Of a stretch of 64,000 bases of DNA, positions 1 through 12,366 are shown piece by piece. Position numbers and translations under genes: made by a program. Origin of the DNA: Oscheius onirici (Eukaryota; Nematoda; Chromadorea; Rhabditida; Rhabditidae). The notes under the pieces are model-generated. The model saw only the letters and a list, made by a program, of their open reading frames with translations, was not told where the DNA came from and did not search any database. The stretch spans positions 11,036,001-11,100,000 of the forward strand of contig OW051471.1 of the NCBI GenBank assembly GCA_932521025.1, given 5' to 3'. Position 1 is the stretch's first letter. Each line of letters opens with the position of its first letter.

Positions 1-135
1 GTGACACAGGGAACTTCCAATCCGATCCGGTTACTGTTCCTTTTCTGCTACTGAAAACTTCTTTCCCTCTTTTTTAATCTCTACGATCAAAAAACTCGTA
101 AATTTCCAGGAAATTGAAATCTTCTTGGAGACGTG

Positions 136-3100
136 ATGTGGGTCCGCGTCTCTAACGCGGTCCAGGACCCAGTGACGAGTATTGCCCTGGCTCAGGATCA
201 AGTTGTACGGGTTGTGAACCAAGAAGATGACTGGTGAGGGTTTTCCATTTGTTTTTGGGGTTTAATTTAGGTCTGTTTTCTCACAAAATTGGAGACAGAA
301 ACCTAAAATTAAGATTATGGGTTGTTTGGTCGCGTCTGTATATACGTATCATGTTGCTCAGTGACAAACAAACTGCAAAAGATTGGGAAACCTGGTAGAG
401 GAAGAAAAAGGACATTTATTCAAGCAACCCTTTAAACTTGAAAAAATTGATGTTTTCAGGAACATTCGCTAAACTTCTCAAAAAGGCTGTCGAAATTTCT
501 TTGTCCACTGACCGTTCGGTAGTTTAATCAGTCACTATTTTGTCCAAGCGGGTTTTTCTCTGAAACCAGTAGTTCGCGTTCCGTTCTGATGACTGTTCTT
601 TCGTGTTTGAACAGGTGCTGCATGTGGCACTGAAAGTGCAAACCGAACTTTAATTCACTTTCCGTGAATTAAACAAGCTTCCGTTTTTCTTGAATGGCCA
701 GTAGCAAAATTCTAAGATCTCGTAAACAGCGTTCAATCAACGAAAAACTGGAAATAGTCCAGATAGTCTCAGTTAAATCTTTTCAGGTATTCGATCGAGA
801 CACTAGAAGGCGAAAAGGGTCGTCTACCAAAAGTGCTGGCCAATGAGATCAAAAACCCACTCAGGTAGTCAAATTCATTCATTTTGCACCTTTTCCAATT
901 TTCAGATCCAGTACAGAACAAGTATACTGCGCAATAGCTCCCTTTGAAGCGGAAAGAGAGGGTGATCTTCCCTTCTCCCTCTATTCAATCCTGGTCATCG
1001 AATCGGCCGAAACTGAGGGCTGGCTCAGAGGAATTGTCGTCACTGACACGGGAAAGAGGCTCGGAAACAGCGGAATCGTCCCAACAACCTATGTGAAACA
1101 ACTAGCCGGATTTGAGGCTCCTGCAGCCGCAGCGAACATTCCCAGCTCCTTCACCTCCGACTTTTCGACCGATGCAAAATTTCAAAATATGAGTGTGCAA
1201 CCCTACGCTCGGGCTGTCTATCCCTTTGCGTGAGTCAGTCCTTTAAGAATAGACGGAGGAGAGTTTAGCGGTGAGTACGCCAACGAACTGTCCTTCCAAG
1301 CAGACGAACTGATCCAACTGACCAGGAGACTTGACTCGGATTGGCTGGAAGGAAGAATAGGGAGTAGAACGGGTATCTTCCCACAGAGTTTCGTACAGGT
1401 TACTCTTTTTTTGTAGAAAAAAAGTGCAATTTTTTCAGATTGTTGTGCCTTTAGAAGGAGAAAGTATGGTCTCAGACTCTCAGCCGTCTCCGAGCGGACA
1501 GGAGGGATCGGGATCGGATGGGATAGGGTGTGTTTTGTTAATATTTCTTTGTCCATTTTTTTCTCTTATCCGAAATGAATTTTTTCTCTTTCAGGTATGC
1601 AACAGTCCGACATGACTTCATCGCTCGTCAAAAAGACGAACTTTCGGTAAAGTTCGGTGACAGTATTCGGGTTCTCCGAATGGTAAGAATTCCTTGTACT
1701 TTTTATTAACCCAATTTTAGGCCAACAACGACTGGGTCGAATGCAAAGATCCCGCTACAGACGCCGTCGGAATCATTCCTCTCTCCTTCCTGGAACTGTA
1801 TCTGGACGAGGACGATGAAGAGACTCGCATGAGATCGGATAGCAAACCTGCATTCAATCAGTCCTTCGGAGGCCCGTCACCTGTCACCGACTGGAAGCCG
1901 TCCTTTGATACTACGCCTACAGGACCTGCTGGAAGTTCTTCTTCGTCTTTCCAACCGAGTAGGTTTTTTTCTTGCGATTAGTGGCTGCAGCTGTGCACAC
2001 AGCTGGCATGCAAAGATGTTCATTAGATTGTGGGAGCTTTTTGAAGACCACAGCTGCCTGGACTAAAATCTTGGGGAAAATCTGTGAACTGCTATTTTTA
2101 CCGAATTTCGTCAAAAAACTGCATTTTCCTCTATTTTCTCGTCAGCTTTCGATTTTCTTCCAATTTTTCGGATGGCAAAACTAAATCTAAACGGGGGACG
2201 TATTAGGAAACAAAAAAAAACAGAAAATAATGCGAAATGAATTTTTTAGCCCGCAGCGAAATCTAACTTGGCCGGCCACGTTTGCTATGCCTGGTCTGAC
2301 CGTGATGATCTGTAGATAAAAGCTGAAGCTGTGGTTTTCTGTCTGAATTGATCTATTGGCCAGAGATTGGAAATACTGCCAATCTTCTTCTCCTTGACCG
2401 TAGAAAAGTGTACTTGATACTTTGGGAAGAGTTACAATTGTCAGCATCTAGTAATCTTTAGAGTTTACCTGAAATTTTAGAAGTTTCTTTCTCAGAATCA
2501 AATATACCCTATCCAGACACTGTCAACGCTGGCTGGGCCACTTTCGGAGAGGACTGGCTCGTCCCAGACAAGAAGTCTTCTCCGCCTGCTCGACCTCCGC
2601 CTCCTAAGGCTGCCTATGCCTCTTCAGGAGACGAAGAACTGACTTTAGCTGAGATGTTCGCCAATGCTGACAAGGTAAGACCTTTGTAAAACTGCTATGT
2701 TCAAAATTTCAGGCTATTGCAAAAGCAAACGGTGTCAAAGAGGCCTCCGTCGCCACGATGGAAAACAACCCCTGGCTTGGAGCTTCTGTGAATGGGACGA
2801 ATCAAGAAAAGAGATCGAAAGTTCTAGAAGAACTTATTAACACGGAGCTACAGTTCATTACGGACATGAACTCGTTCACCGAGGCCGTAGAGGCCAGCGC
2901 CACCATGACTCAGAAGCAAAAGGCCGTCTTGAAGAGTGGCTGCGCTCAAATTGTCCAGCTTGCTGGGAATTTGGTTCTGGAACTCACTACGGAGCAGGGT
3001 AAGCCTTCTTTTCTTCTTCTTTAGACTTGTTTTTTAGGTAAAGATTTTGATCAACAAGCAGTCGGAGCATGCTTCTTGGGACTGAGAAAGGCCTTTGCAC

Positions 3101-6100
3101 AAACCTATGGCTACTACTTCAGGAACATCGAACAGATCAATGAACTACTTCAGAAGGCGGTGAGTATACTAAACTCTCGGTTCTTCTTCGCCCTGCTAAG
3201 CCGAAAACCATTTGCTAGGCCGAAATATTTTTGCTAGGCCAAATCGTACCAGATATGCTTCCAAAGAGTTTATTCAGATCAAGTAGTATACGGGTTTTAC
3301 ATGACCCAGTATCACAGACCCCCATTTCTCTTAATATAAGTCGTTGGGGCTAAATTACATAGATTTTACCTGGCCCACACGCTGGCCTTAAAACTTGCAC
3401 AGTTCCACAATCTCCTCCAGTAAGCGAACGAAGATATGTGTTCTGTAGAAATATCTCCTCATCCAATAGTTGGTGAGATGAAAGTTCAGCTTGTCCTCGG
3501 CCACACCATACTGTGTCCGCGTTCGGCCTAGCAAAAATTTGTCGGCCTAGCAAAAAGCTTTCGGCCTCGCAAGGTGAAGTAGAACCATACTCTCTTCTAG
3601 AGACCAACAGATGTTATTGGGATCCTGAATAGGTCCAGTAGGTAGGACTGGTTTTTTGGCCTGGGTTATGAGACCACTACGTTCAATTTGGCTAATGAGA
3701 AAAATAATGAAAACTGGTCAAAATTGCCAGATTACCAAAAGATGCGAGCTCCTTTGTCAAAATATTTCCACAATCCAAATTTTTGCAGAAATCGGACAAT
3801 CGTCTAGACGGAGCTCTCAAAGGAGTAGTCCGGAAGATGCAGGAGAACGGAGCCGCTGTCATCGACTATACCACGGCAGTTTCTCGACCAGTCCAACGCT
3901 GTGTCAAGTATCCGCTCTTCCTTAACGAGCTGGCAAAGTACACTCCCATCCAGCATTTCGACCATCCTAAATTGACGGAAGCCGTCAAGCAAATGTCGAC
4001 TCTGGGACAGAAGATGAATGAGAGCAAGAGGAAGAAGGAACTTGGTGAGAATTTGTAAAAAAAAATATAATTGTCCGTCCGGCATGCCCTCTGTTTTCTC
4101 TTCACAGCGAAAAGAATGAGTTGACCCGTCTCAGTTGAGCCACTTTCAGTGAAAAAGTACAGCGAGGATCAGCCGAGCAACACGTTGGGAGACATGTTGT
4201 CTAAGTTTACGGTTCATTCGATCAAGAAGAAGTCGAACAGATTCACATACAGGATGGGATCTTCTCTGGGAGTGGTCAAAGTGGTAAGTCAAAAGAAGTT
4301 AGAGGCCAAACCATAAAATTTTCAGGCAAGAGACTCTGAATTTGACTGTCTTGTCAATGAATTGGATGCCTGTGAGCGTCGTCTGGTCCGCTTCAACTAC
4401 ACACTGGTCATTTACAAGAAGAAGGTTTTCTTCGAGACGAGACAGTTGATCCAGAAGAGACTCATTGACATCAGGAAGAGACAGGTCGTCCTACAGGGAG
4501 TAGACATCGAAAGAGAGATTCAACCCTTCCACGAGGAGGTCAAAATCTTTGCAGAGCTGCTGAATGAACAGTGAGTTCAGCTTATTTTTGTAAGGACCTG
4601 GTCTCAGAGTACGGGACGAAATAGTGAAGGCTTTGAGAGCGATTCCGAAGAAACTGATCAACAAGAGGAATGACAAGTTGATGGACTGGGAATCGGTCAA
4701 GTCTAAAGAGAAGAGCGTCGGTCCTCAGAACCACAAGTTTCTGGATTTTGAGGCATTAAATGCACAGGTCAAACAGACTGTCCCAAAGGTTATTGATGTT
4801 CTTCATAGGGTAAGGATTCGAATCCTTTGTGCAATGAAAGTATGGTTGTAGGTGCTACGAGACGCTATGGAGACGGTTAAAATGATGGATACCAATCTGA
4901 TGACGGAATTGAGGAGATTGTATAGCATAGCTTCGTCTTCAGACGCATCCTTGGACTCTTACTTGGTGAGTACTAGAGACAGAGAGACAGACTACCGTAA
5001 ATATTTGAATAGAGGCACTGCGCCATTATTCGAATACAAAAAAATACGCAATTACGTATGCATTTTTTTCGGTTTGACGACGGCATTTTTAACTTTTTAA
5101 TTTTTTTTTCTAGAAGCCAGAAACCATATCTGTATGGGAAAAATACTAGGAAAGTAGGAAAAAAAATTTCAATCCGAAAAAAATGCGTACGTAACTGCGT
5201 ATTTTTTTTTGTATTCGAATAGTCATGCAGTGCCTCTATTCAAATATTTACGCTAATCAAATTTTTTTCAGTCACCACACCGTCTCATCGTGCCCAACAT
5301 TCCCTGTTTTGTCGACTTTTACGATCAGAACCGTCTAGCTGCTCTGCAGGCCATTGTGAACAAGGCGGAGCGGAAAGCTCGAAATGCTTCCTTTATAGCA
5401 GCTGGAGTTGAAAAAGGTCTCAAGCCGAGACGAGGATCTGGATCTTCTGTACTGGGAACAGTTGAACTGCCGGCAACGATAAATTACCAGCCGACCGCTT
5501 CGACGGTTCACATCCCTACGGCAAATCTTGAAGCAGGAAAGAAGTTCAGAGCACAGACGGTGGCGGAGCGACAGGTTATTTTGCAGAAGGCTGAGATAAA
5601 GTCGGCTATATTCTATTCAATTTCAGAGTTTTGAGTTTCAGAGACAGAAGGAAGGAAATGTATCGTGTTGTCACCGACTGGCCAGCTACAAAAGAAGGAC
5701 TAGAAGAGAACAAGAACAGTGGAAGAATGTTGATTTGTAACAAGGGAGACGCTGTGCTGTTGGTATCAAAACAGAAGGACGGAATGTGGTATGTTATTCC
5801 GTCTATGTGATTTAAAGGGACACTGACATTATAGCCAGATAAGAACAATCTGGGAAGCCCGGGCATTCAAACCTCAAACATCTCAAATATGGCATTTCCG
5901 TGTTTTCTTCGTTACACATTTATTTTTTTGCTTTACACTTGTTTTTAATCGATTTTTCGTCGAAAATTACCTCTAAAATGATTGTTGGAACGTCAAAATT
6001 GGTGGAAAATTGACCGAAATAGACACTTTTTGGCCTGACATATGTTATTTTCGTTTATTTCGGCCAATTTTCCACCAATTTCAGCATTTTAGGCGTAATT

Positions 6101-8654
6101 TTCGACGATAAGTCGATTAAAAACAAATAAAAATCAAAAAAATGAGCGTAAACCCCTAAAAATGCAAAAATGAAATATTGTCGTCGATCTCGCCACGCTG
6201 TTGCCTGATTTCCGCTATCGACACACCGAAACACAATGTCAGTGTCCCTTTAACCTTCAATTTTCAGTGTCTGTTATAATGGCTACTACAACGCTTTCCT
6301 TCCGCTGGCCATCATGCAGCCCTGGTACAGTGGAGCCGAAGCTTTCAAGCCTCTAGCAGCCACGATTACTCGGCCTCATAGCACTCCACCCAAGTCGCAG
6401 CAAAAATCCGTCAATCTGATTGATCTGGATGATTCTCCCACGGATAGTGTGCCAGTGCTACAGCCTAATCTCTATCCTACTCTGACACCAACACCTTCCA
6501 TCTTTGGCACTGTGTCTCTTGTTCCGACTCACAGTCATCAGCCAGCTCCGGCTCAAGAACCTGTCAAGTGAGTTTCATTCTATCTGTCTCAATTTGCTCC
6601 GTTTTTTCAGACCTCAGTCTCTCTTAGACGAAGTGAAGCCAGTTGACTGGGGTGCACCTCTGCAACCAGTTAGCTGGACATCGGAACCTTCCCCCTTCGA
6701 CACCACTTTGTTTCAAAAAACTCCCTCACTTCCCAATTTGGCCAGAGATGCTTTCAACCCGTCACCGGCTTTCCCAGTAACATTCGATGATTCTCCGAAA
6801 GGTAGTCGAAAGGTGTTTGGCGCTACTCTGTTTTAGGCGGGCCTATGAAAAATTAAGCGGTCTTCAAATTTTTATATATTTTTCTCTTTTTTAACTTTTT
6901 TTTGTCGGATTTGGGACAGAATGGTAAAGACTTTCTCTCGGACGTATATTTTTATAGGGGTTAGACGTTAGTTCTGCACTGAAAATTGGGCGAGATGAAA
7001 TTTGAGGACCATTTAGTTTTTCATAGGCCGCCTAAAACAGAGTAGTGTCTATTTTTTTCTTACCATCTAATTTTGACTTTCAGAGCAAGCGTCTCAGCAC
7101 ACATTCACACTGAACCATCTGCCTCCACCAGGCCCTAGTTCTTCGAGTTCGGCTGCAGTAACGCCTACTCCCAGTACTCAGGATGCCTTCATGTCTCTGT
7201 GGGAACAGATCAAGAGTCAGCCGTTGAGCAAGGTTACTCAGAGGTGAGCATAGGAAATAGGAGACATCCATCCTCTTTTTCAGAAGTGAATCTCCTCAAC
7301 CTCTTATCCCCACTCGACCCGAAACGTCACTTATTCCAAGCTCTTCAACTAAAACGTTCTCAGTTGCCCAGCCAGTCTTCGATTTTGCTCAATTCGGAGC
7401 CTATGACACTGTTCCGACTGATCCTTTCGGTGGCCCAGCTCCCACGTACTCAAACATTCCGGCAGCCCAGCCAGTACCTGTTTTCTCCAATCTAAGTGAG
7501 TTTTGCCTTGACAACGGAAAGAAACTGGTAAATTTAGCTTATGACAGTCCTCCGAGTGAGATGTACGCTCAGCCACCGATGTCCATGACCTATGATGTTC
7601 CTCCTGTAGAGCCGGTGATTGAGGATCTTTACAAGACCAAGGCATCGGTACGTGTAGAAATTCTAGTTGTCAAAAATTACGGTTAAGATTGGAACTGTGC
7701 AAGCCATTTACGATTTTTCGTCTCAAGATGCTCATCAAACTAGCATGAAGGCTGGAGAGAAGTTGCAGCTTCTTCAGGTAAGCGAATGACGGCGTTGTTC
7801 AAGACAAAGGGATTGGGAGATGGAATGAGAGATACTGGCATAATGTTTGTTTGAAAAAGTCACCCCTTACCAACGGATTCCTGTAGAAAACCCCCGCCCC
7901 AGTGCAATCAGCATTGGAGCTCCGAGCTCCTTCGGGACGTTTTGGAACCATACCCATTCACTCTGGTGACTTAAAGTCGTTCAGAAAAAAGAACGCAACA
8001 GTAACTCAAAAAAATTTCGCTTCGGGAACCACAAATCCCTGGTATTAGGGCTGTTTCGCAGCGAAAACGTTCGATTTAAAAATGGTCACTTTGCAATAAT
8101 CTTGGCTGAGTATCCAACGTTTGCGTGCTGGAGCCAAATTGGTATAACGTGTAAGCATTGGATACTCAGCCAAGATTTTTGCAAAGTGACCATTTTTAAA
8201 TCGAACATTTTCGCTGCGAGACAGCCCCATGATTTTCAGGGTAAACAGCAACAATTCAAACCGATTTCTTGATTTTCTCAACGGTGAATTGGCGCACTAC
8301 CCTGAAAATCAAGGGTTTGTGGTTCTCTCGAAGCGAAATATTTTTGTGTTAGTTGCGTTTTTTTTCTGAACAGACTTTACAGATTATGATTGGGTTAAAA
8401 AGAGCTTAACAAAGTTGGTCACGAATGGTCTGGCAACAGGAGTAGGGAACTGAATTCCTTTTGATACAAGAGTCTCTGGCTTGACTTATTCTCAGGCCAG
8501 AATCAGGAAAACTGATCCAATTGGCTCTCCAAAATTCTATACAAAAATTTAATTTCAGGCCCACGATGATTTTGGCTCTCCCGAATGGATCCTCGTTCGT
8601 CCAGCTGTCGGCCGATCTGGCTACGTCCCTGCCAACTACTGCTCCCGGTGCTAA
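136..8654 (+). CDS. Tuba/DNMBP-like Cdc42 guanine nucleotide exchange factor (SH3x4-DH-BAR-SH3x2)
   Basis: Multi-exon gene. I see four N-terminal SH3 modules (136-864, 906-1110, 1200-1398 and 1597-1800). A DH domain follows at about 2770-4045, opening with LEELINTELQFITDM and containing AVSRPVQRCVKYPLFLNEL. A BAR-like domain at about 4150-5600 contains FTVHSIKKKSNRFTYRMG. A fifth SH3 lies at 5640-6350, then a Pro/Ser linker with DPF and NPF-like motifs, and a last SH3 ends in GRSGYVPANYCSRC before the stop at 8652. This domain order is that of vertebrate Tuba (DNMBP), a Cdc42 GEF that binds dynamin through its N-terminal SH3s and actin regulators through its C-terminal SH3. I chose the ATG at 136 because an in-frame stop precedes it and a TTTCCAG acceptor, possibly a trans-splice site, lies just upstream. 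Short introns are about 39-46 bases; the long ones mostly hold foldback repeats. Family assignment is firm, exact exon ends less so. Confidence 0.88.
3187..3580. repeat. Inverted repeat (foldback element) in a Tuba intron
   Basis: The left arm carries two copies of TTTGCTAGGCCGAAAT-like sequence and the right arm returns the complement (GGCCTAGCAAAAATTTGTC). The arms start with CTTCGCCCTGC and end with GCAAGGTGAAG. The spacer is about 250 bases and has no open reading frame of interest. It lies between two DH-domain exons and is probably a non-autonomous DNA element. I did not find a clear target duplication. Confidence 0.7.
4996..5252. repeat. Inverted repeat (foldback element) in a Tuba intron
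   Basis: The left end CGTAAATATTTGAATAGAGG is matched by the complementary right end CCTCTATTCAAATATTTACG, and the pairing continues inward through GCACTGC, TATTCGAATAC and AATACGCA. The near-perfect long arms and short centre fit a recent MITE-like insertion in a BAR-domain intron. Flanks are A/T-rich and I cannot settle the target duplication. Confidence 0.8.
5815..6250. mobile_element. MITE-like element with TA flanks in a Tuba intron
   Basis: Terminal inverted repeats AAGGGACACTGACATT and AATGTCAGTGTCCCTT are flanked on both sides by TA. Inner arms also pair: TTTTTAATCGATTTTTCGTC returns as a near complement around 6095-6125, and GGTGGAAAATTGACCGAAAT as a near complement around 6055-6085. 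A TA target site is typical of Tc1/mariner-related elements, so this is plausibly a non-autonomous relative. No transposase reading frame is present. Confidence 0.78.
6823..7045. mobile_element. MITE-like element in a Tuba intron
   Basis: The left terminus CTACTCTGTTTTAGGCGG is matched by the complementary right terminus CCGCCTAAAACAGAGTAG, and pairing extends through CCTATGAAAAA on both sides. The inside is A/T-rich without coding potential. It makes up most of an intron in the proline-rich linker region of the gene. Confidence 0.78.
7971..8379. mobile_element. 409-base MITE-like element with nested palindromes in the last Tuba intron
   Basis: The ends TTAAAGTC..GTTCAGAAAAAAGAACGCAAC and GTTGCGTTTTTTTTCTGAAC..GACTTTA are complementary. 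Second-level arms (AACCACAAATCCCT and AAGGGTTTGTGGTT) and third-level arms (CGATTTAAAAATGGTCACTT and its complement) nest inside. Near the centre TTGGCTGAGTATCC faces GGATACTCAGCCAA. The whole segment would fold on itself. It separates the two exons of the final SH3 domain. Confidence 0.78.
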
Positions 8655-11600
8655 GAACAACAGATACATATACTTACATATCGAGAATCTTAACTTATTT
8701 TGACGAATACTCAAAGCATAATTTGTCTTGCCCCATTTGTAGAGAGTTTATGTAATTGCTGTGATATTTCCTGATAGATTCGAACAATCCTGTGTTTGCT
8801 AATTTTGCACGGGTCCGTTACCCTGAAAAGAGTGTGTTAAGTAGATTAAAGATTTATCTCCAATTTTCTCGTCACCTCACAAACAACAATTTAGCCGGAA
8901 GCGAACGGCCAATTATAGAAGAGAGGAGCCTTGATGAGTCTAATCACGGCAGAATCCGACCTTTTTCCACTTGGTCGCCCCTCTCCTTTTCTAATTCAGA
9001 TGAGAGAGCGGTTTGCTTTCCTCTTTAGTAGGTGCCTCTCCGAACCTTGGGCCCATAGTTTATAGACGTCAGCAATTATACGAGACGGCATAATTTTTAA
9101 CGTTGGAAGGCCATTTTTCTTGAGAAGGTCTTGTTCTTTTAGACTATCTGTTCTAAAGGCCAAAAGCGCGCTAGAAGAAACTTCATTTTGTTGAACCTAC
9201 AGCTACGACGTTTTTAGTAATTTCTTTGTTTTGCACCTGAAATTTCACATCGTTTCCTGGCTCTTGGTTCTCACTGTGTAATTCCAGTAGATTATCATCC
9301 CATGAAATGTAGTTTCTCAATATATCAGTGAGCTACATCCCTTATTTTGCACCGTTTTAACTAGATTTATGTGAAGAAAAAAATTGCAAGTAAATTATCA
9401 AAAGACTGAAGATTAGCAAAAAAGAGAGCTGGTGCAAATCAGATGGCAAAACTGCTTTTTCAAGAGCATGTTTTGTCTTCTGCAAGTCTCGGATTAGTCT
9501 TCGCTTTTTTTAGTAAATTTTCTTTGGAATTGAACTTGTTTCAAAAGACAGAGGTTTTCATTACGACCAGCTGACTTCGGACTCCGATTTTTTTTATTTG
9601 TATTCCAAATTCAGTACTCCTGGTGGTGCTGTTTCGAAAAACAGGTTTCATTACGACCAGCTACCATTTTTTTATAGTTTAGACTCTCACACGTCTATCA
9701 CGTATATACATATGTAACGAGCCGAATTTTAATGTCTCTCTTTCAGAAATTTAGTCGCCCAATAAAAAAAGTGTTTCCTGTCTCGTAAGTCATTAGTAGA
9801 CGAGCCACTGGGTTGACGGGTCACGAAAAAAATCCTGATCAACTAATCTTAACTCTTGACTCTTGATGTCACTGAATCTTCCTAACGTTTTTTGCACTAT
9901 GTAATCACTCTCCTTCTAGCGTCTAGCCTTTCAAAAAGTGTCCTCTCAATGACAAGTTCTCTTTTTCTTGCAGACCTTGTAATGAACCACAATTTTGAAG
10001 TCTATGAGTCTGAGAAGGTTAATTGGTAACTTTTTTCTTTAAATTTACGTAACTCGGTTTGCACAAACACGATTTCCTCCTCCTCCCACCTCTAAATGAA
10101 TCAGAATTGAGCCAAAGTATCCTCACACTTTACTGGATTTTTCACTCTTTCGAAAAAAACATAGATTTCCGCTCCAAAAAATTCTGATTTCTGATCTGGA
10201 CCTCAAGTTCCCAATAGTAAATATTTCATCGTGGGGCATGAGAAAATCAAACCTTGGCAACTTTTCGGCCCTTAGCTAACTTTCAGTGGAAATCCAATAA
10301 GACGGGAGCCTAATCAATTTTGCCCTAATGGGTCTTTGCTGATTGTCACCTTTCTCACGATAATATTTTTGAAGAAACCTTTCAGGCTCCGCTTTTCCGA
10401 TTTCAGTTTGCTTCATTGGTTCCGGGAATCAGAGTCTCTAGTAATAACAAGGCTTCCCGAACACTTTTCTCATATCCTTTTAACACTTTTTAGGTTATTT
10501 TAATCGAGGTTTTTGAGAGTCTGCTAATGAGCATTTTGTTAAGCTTTTGGTTTTCAAAGCGGCAAAAAATTATGGGTTACTCTAGCAATACCCCGATGAA
10601 AAATCATGGGTACTCCAAAGATAAATTGCGACGCTTCGTTGAGTTGAGAATTATCTATCCTCAATTACCTCCAATAAACGCAGAACAACGTTTGTTCCAA
10701 TGTTTTTAAGAAAGTTCAGTGCCGGGTTTAAAAAGCACAAATAAGCCGGAAATGTGGAACAACAAGGCTTGGTTCAATAATAGAAGTCCTGCAAACAACC
10801 CTTTTCAAAATTTGGTTAGCTTGGTTAGCTAGAAGGCCGAAACAAACATTTCTCTCAGCTTTTTTTGGCCTAACCAGCCGTCTACGACGGCTTTCGCCGC
10901 CCTTGCACCTACGGCGCTCACGTACGTAACAACAGCTGTCCAAGTTTTCATTACCAAACACCATTGCACTTTAGTAGTAGAGAAATCCCCCAGATGCGTT
11001 CCCCTCTAAAAACTATCTCGTTCGATAAAAGATTAACATGACAAAACTTGACATGTTACGCTAGTCTCGACAACTGTGCGGACACCACTAAGGACGGATG
11101 GACGGACACCATTGCACTTTAGTAAAGAAAGATGTCCCCCAGAACTGTTCAGTTTCTGCAGAGTCTCGATCCAAAAGCAGTATGGTTTAACGAAAGAAGT
11201 AGGTTCTTTAAAAATTCATGCTTTTACAGTATAACTCACTTATCCCTCACAACGTAAGAGTATCAATTACTCACAGCCGGTTAAAATACCCTAAACCCAT
11301 GTTTCAAATCCTCTTACCAGTTAGTAAACAAGCGTTCACTGACCACTCTTCCATTCTCCCACTCTAAAATCTAAGAGGATGAATTGTGTCAGAGAGTCTG
11401 CTTGAAGTGTGCTCACATGCTGCTACGTAGTAGTTTTTAAGCTTGTTTTCCTCGCTTTTTATTGCTTGTTCAGAGGCTTCATTTTTCCTAGGCTTTGCCC
11501 AAAATTTGGGAGCTTTCTGTTCCTCGGAGAAGCCTTTAATTCCCCATTTCATTAGATCTCCAGGCTGATTGTGAGTGAGAAAATTTTGGCGGGCAAATTG

Positions 11601-12366
11601 AAATTCAAGATCTTCGTTACGGGAACCTGGGTATCAGAAGAAAAGTGTTAAATACCGTAAAAATTATATGTGGGTCTCGCCACGAATTCCCTGATTTAAC
11701 TTTAGACTGACTGGAATTTTCCCTACGAAACTGGCATGGTTACCATCCCTCAGTAGAAAAGCTACTTATGATCCGAAACCGCCTCAGCGTCCTCAAAAAA
11801 TCTCGTCTCTCTTCTGGATTTAGTCTGATTCTTTCAGACTGCACTGCAGTTCTTTCTCGTCGTACGTTCTTCTGCCCCCGGATGAAAATGAGGAAGATCA
11901 AAAGTTCCTATGGAAAACAACTGGTCATACCTAAGATTCAAGTTGGTTTTTTTATTGTCTCAACTTTTTTGTAACTTTTTGGTATCAAAGCAACACCCGG
12001 TTACCTATGTTGAGACAATGAGTCTGAGGGACATTGCTCTAATTCTTACCAATTCCTTCGGGCTAAAATGTCCTTCAGGGACAACAGACGCCAATTTCTA
12101 CAGTAACCCAGATTTCTCTACCTTTTTCTCTACATAATAAGTCAAACAAGGTCTCACGAGAACTGTAACGATGGTCTAACAAAAACAAAATTAACTGCTT
12201 GGTCTCACCTGATCTTCTTTGGGTAACCTAGACCTAGACAAGAACAACAATTTTATCATCGGAACGTTTACTTTTACAACAATGGTGCTGGAGCTTTTAT
12301 GCAGCTTCTCAACCTTTTCAAACTTTCTGTTTTCAGGTCAGAAGGTCGTCATCAGTTCAGTTCCCA
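8655..12366. other. Intergenic stretch, no supported gene
   Basis: I found no convincing exons here. GTTTCATTACGACCAGCT occurs twice (about 9555 and 9646), a possible duplicated element end. Fragments of a dispersed repeat seen again at 36-37 and 42 kb lie at 10959-10984 and 11103-11130 in reverse orientation, and a palindrome-bearing segment at 10872-10902 recurs at 37358-37391. Short reading frames such as the one at 11768-11974 have no family resemblance I recognise. Confidence 0.6.

Noticed and set aside
1230..1268. An apparent 18-base intron in the Tuba gene (GTGAGT..TTTAAG)
   Set aside because: Using the next acceptor (GAGTTTAG at 1268) gives a normal 39-base intron and a better SH3 sequence (YPFAGEYANELSF).
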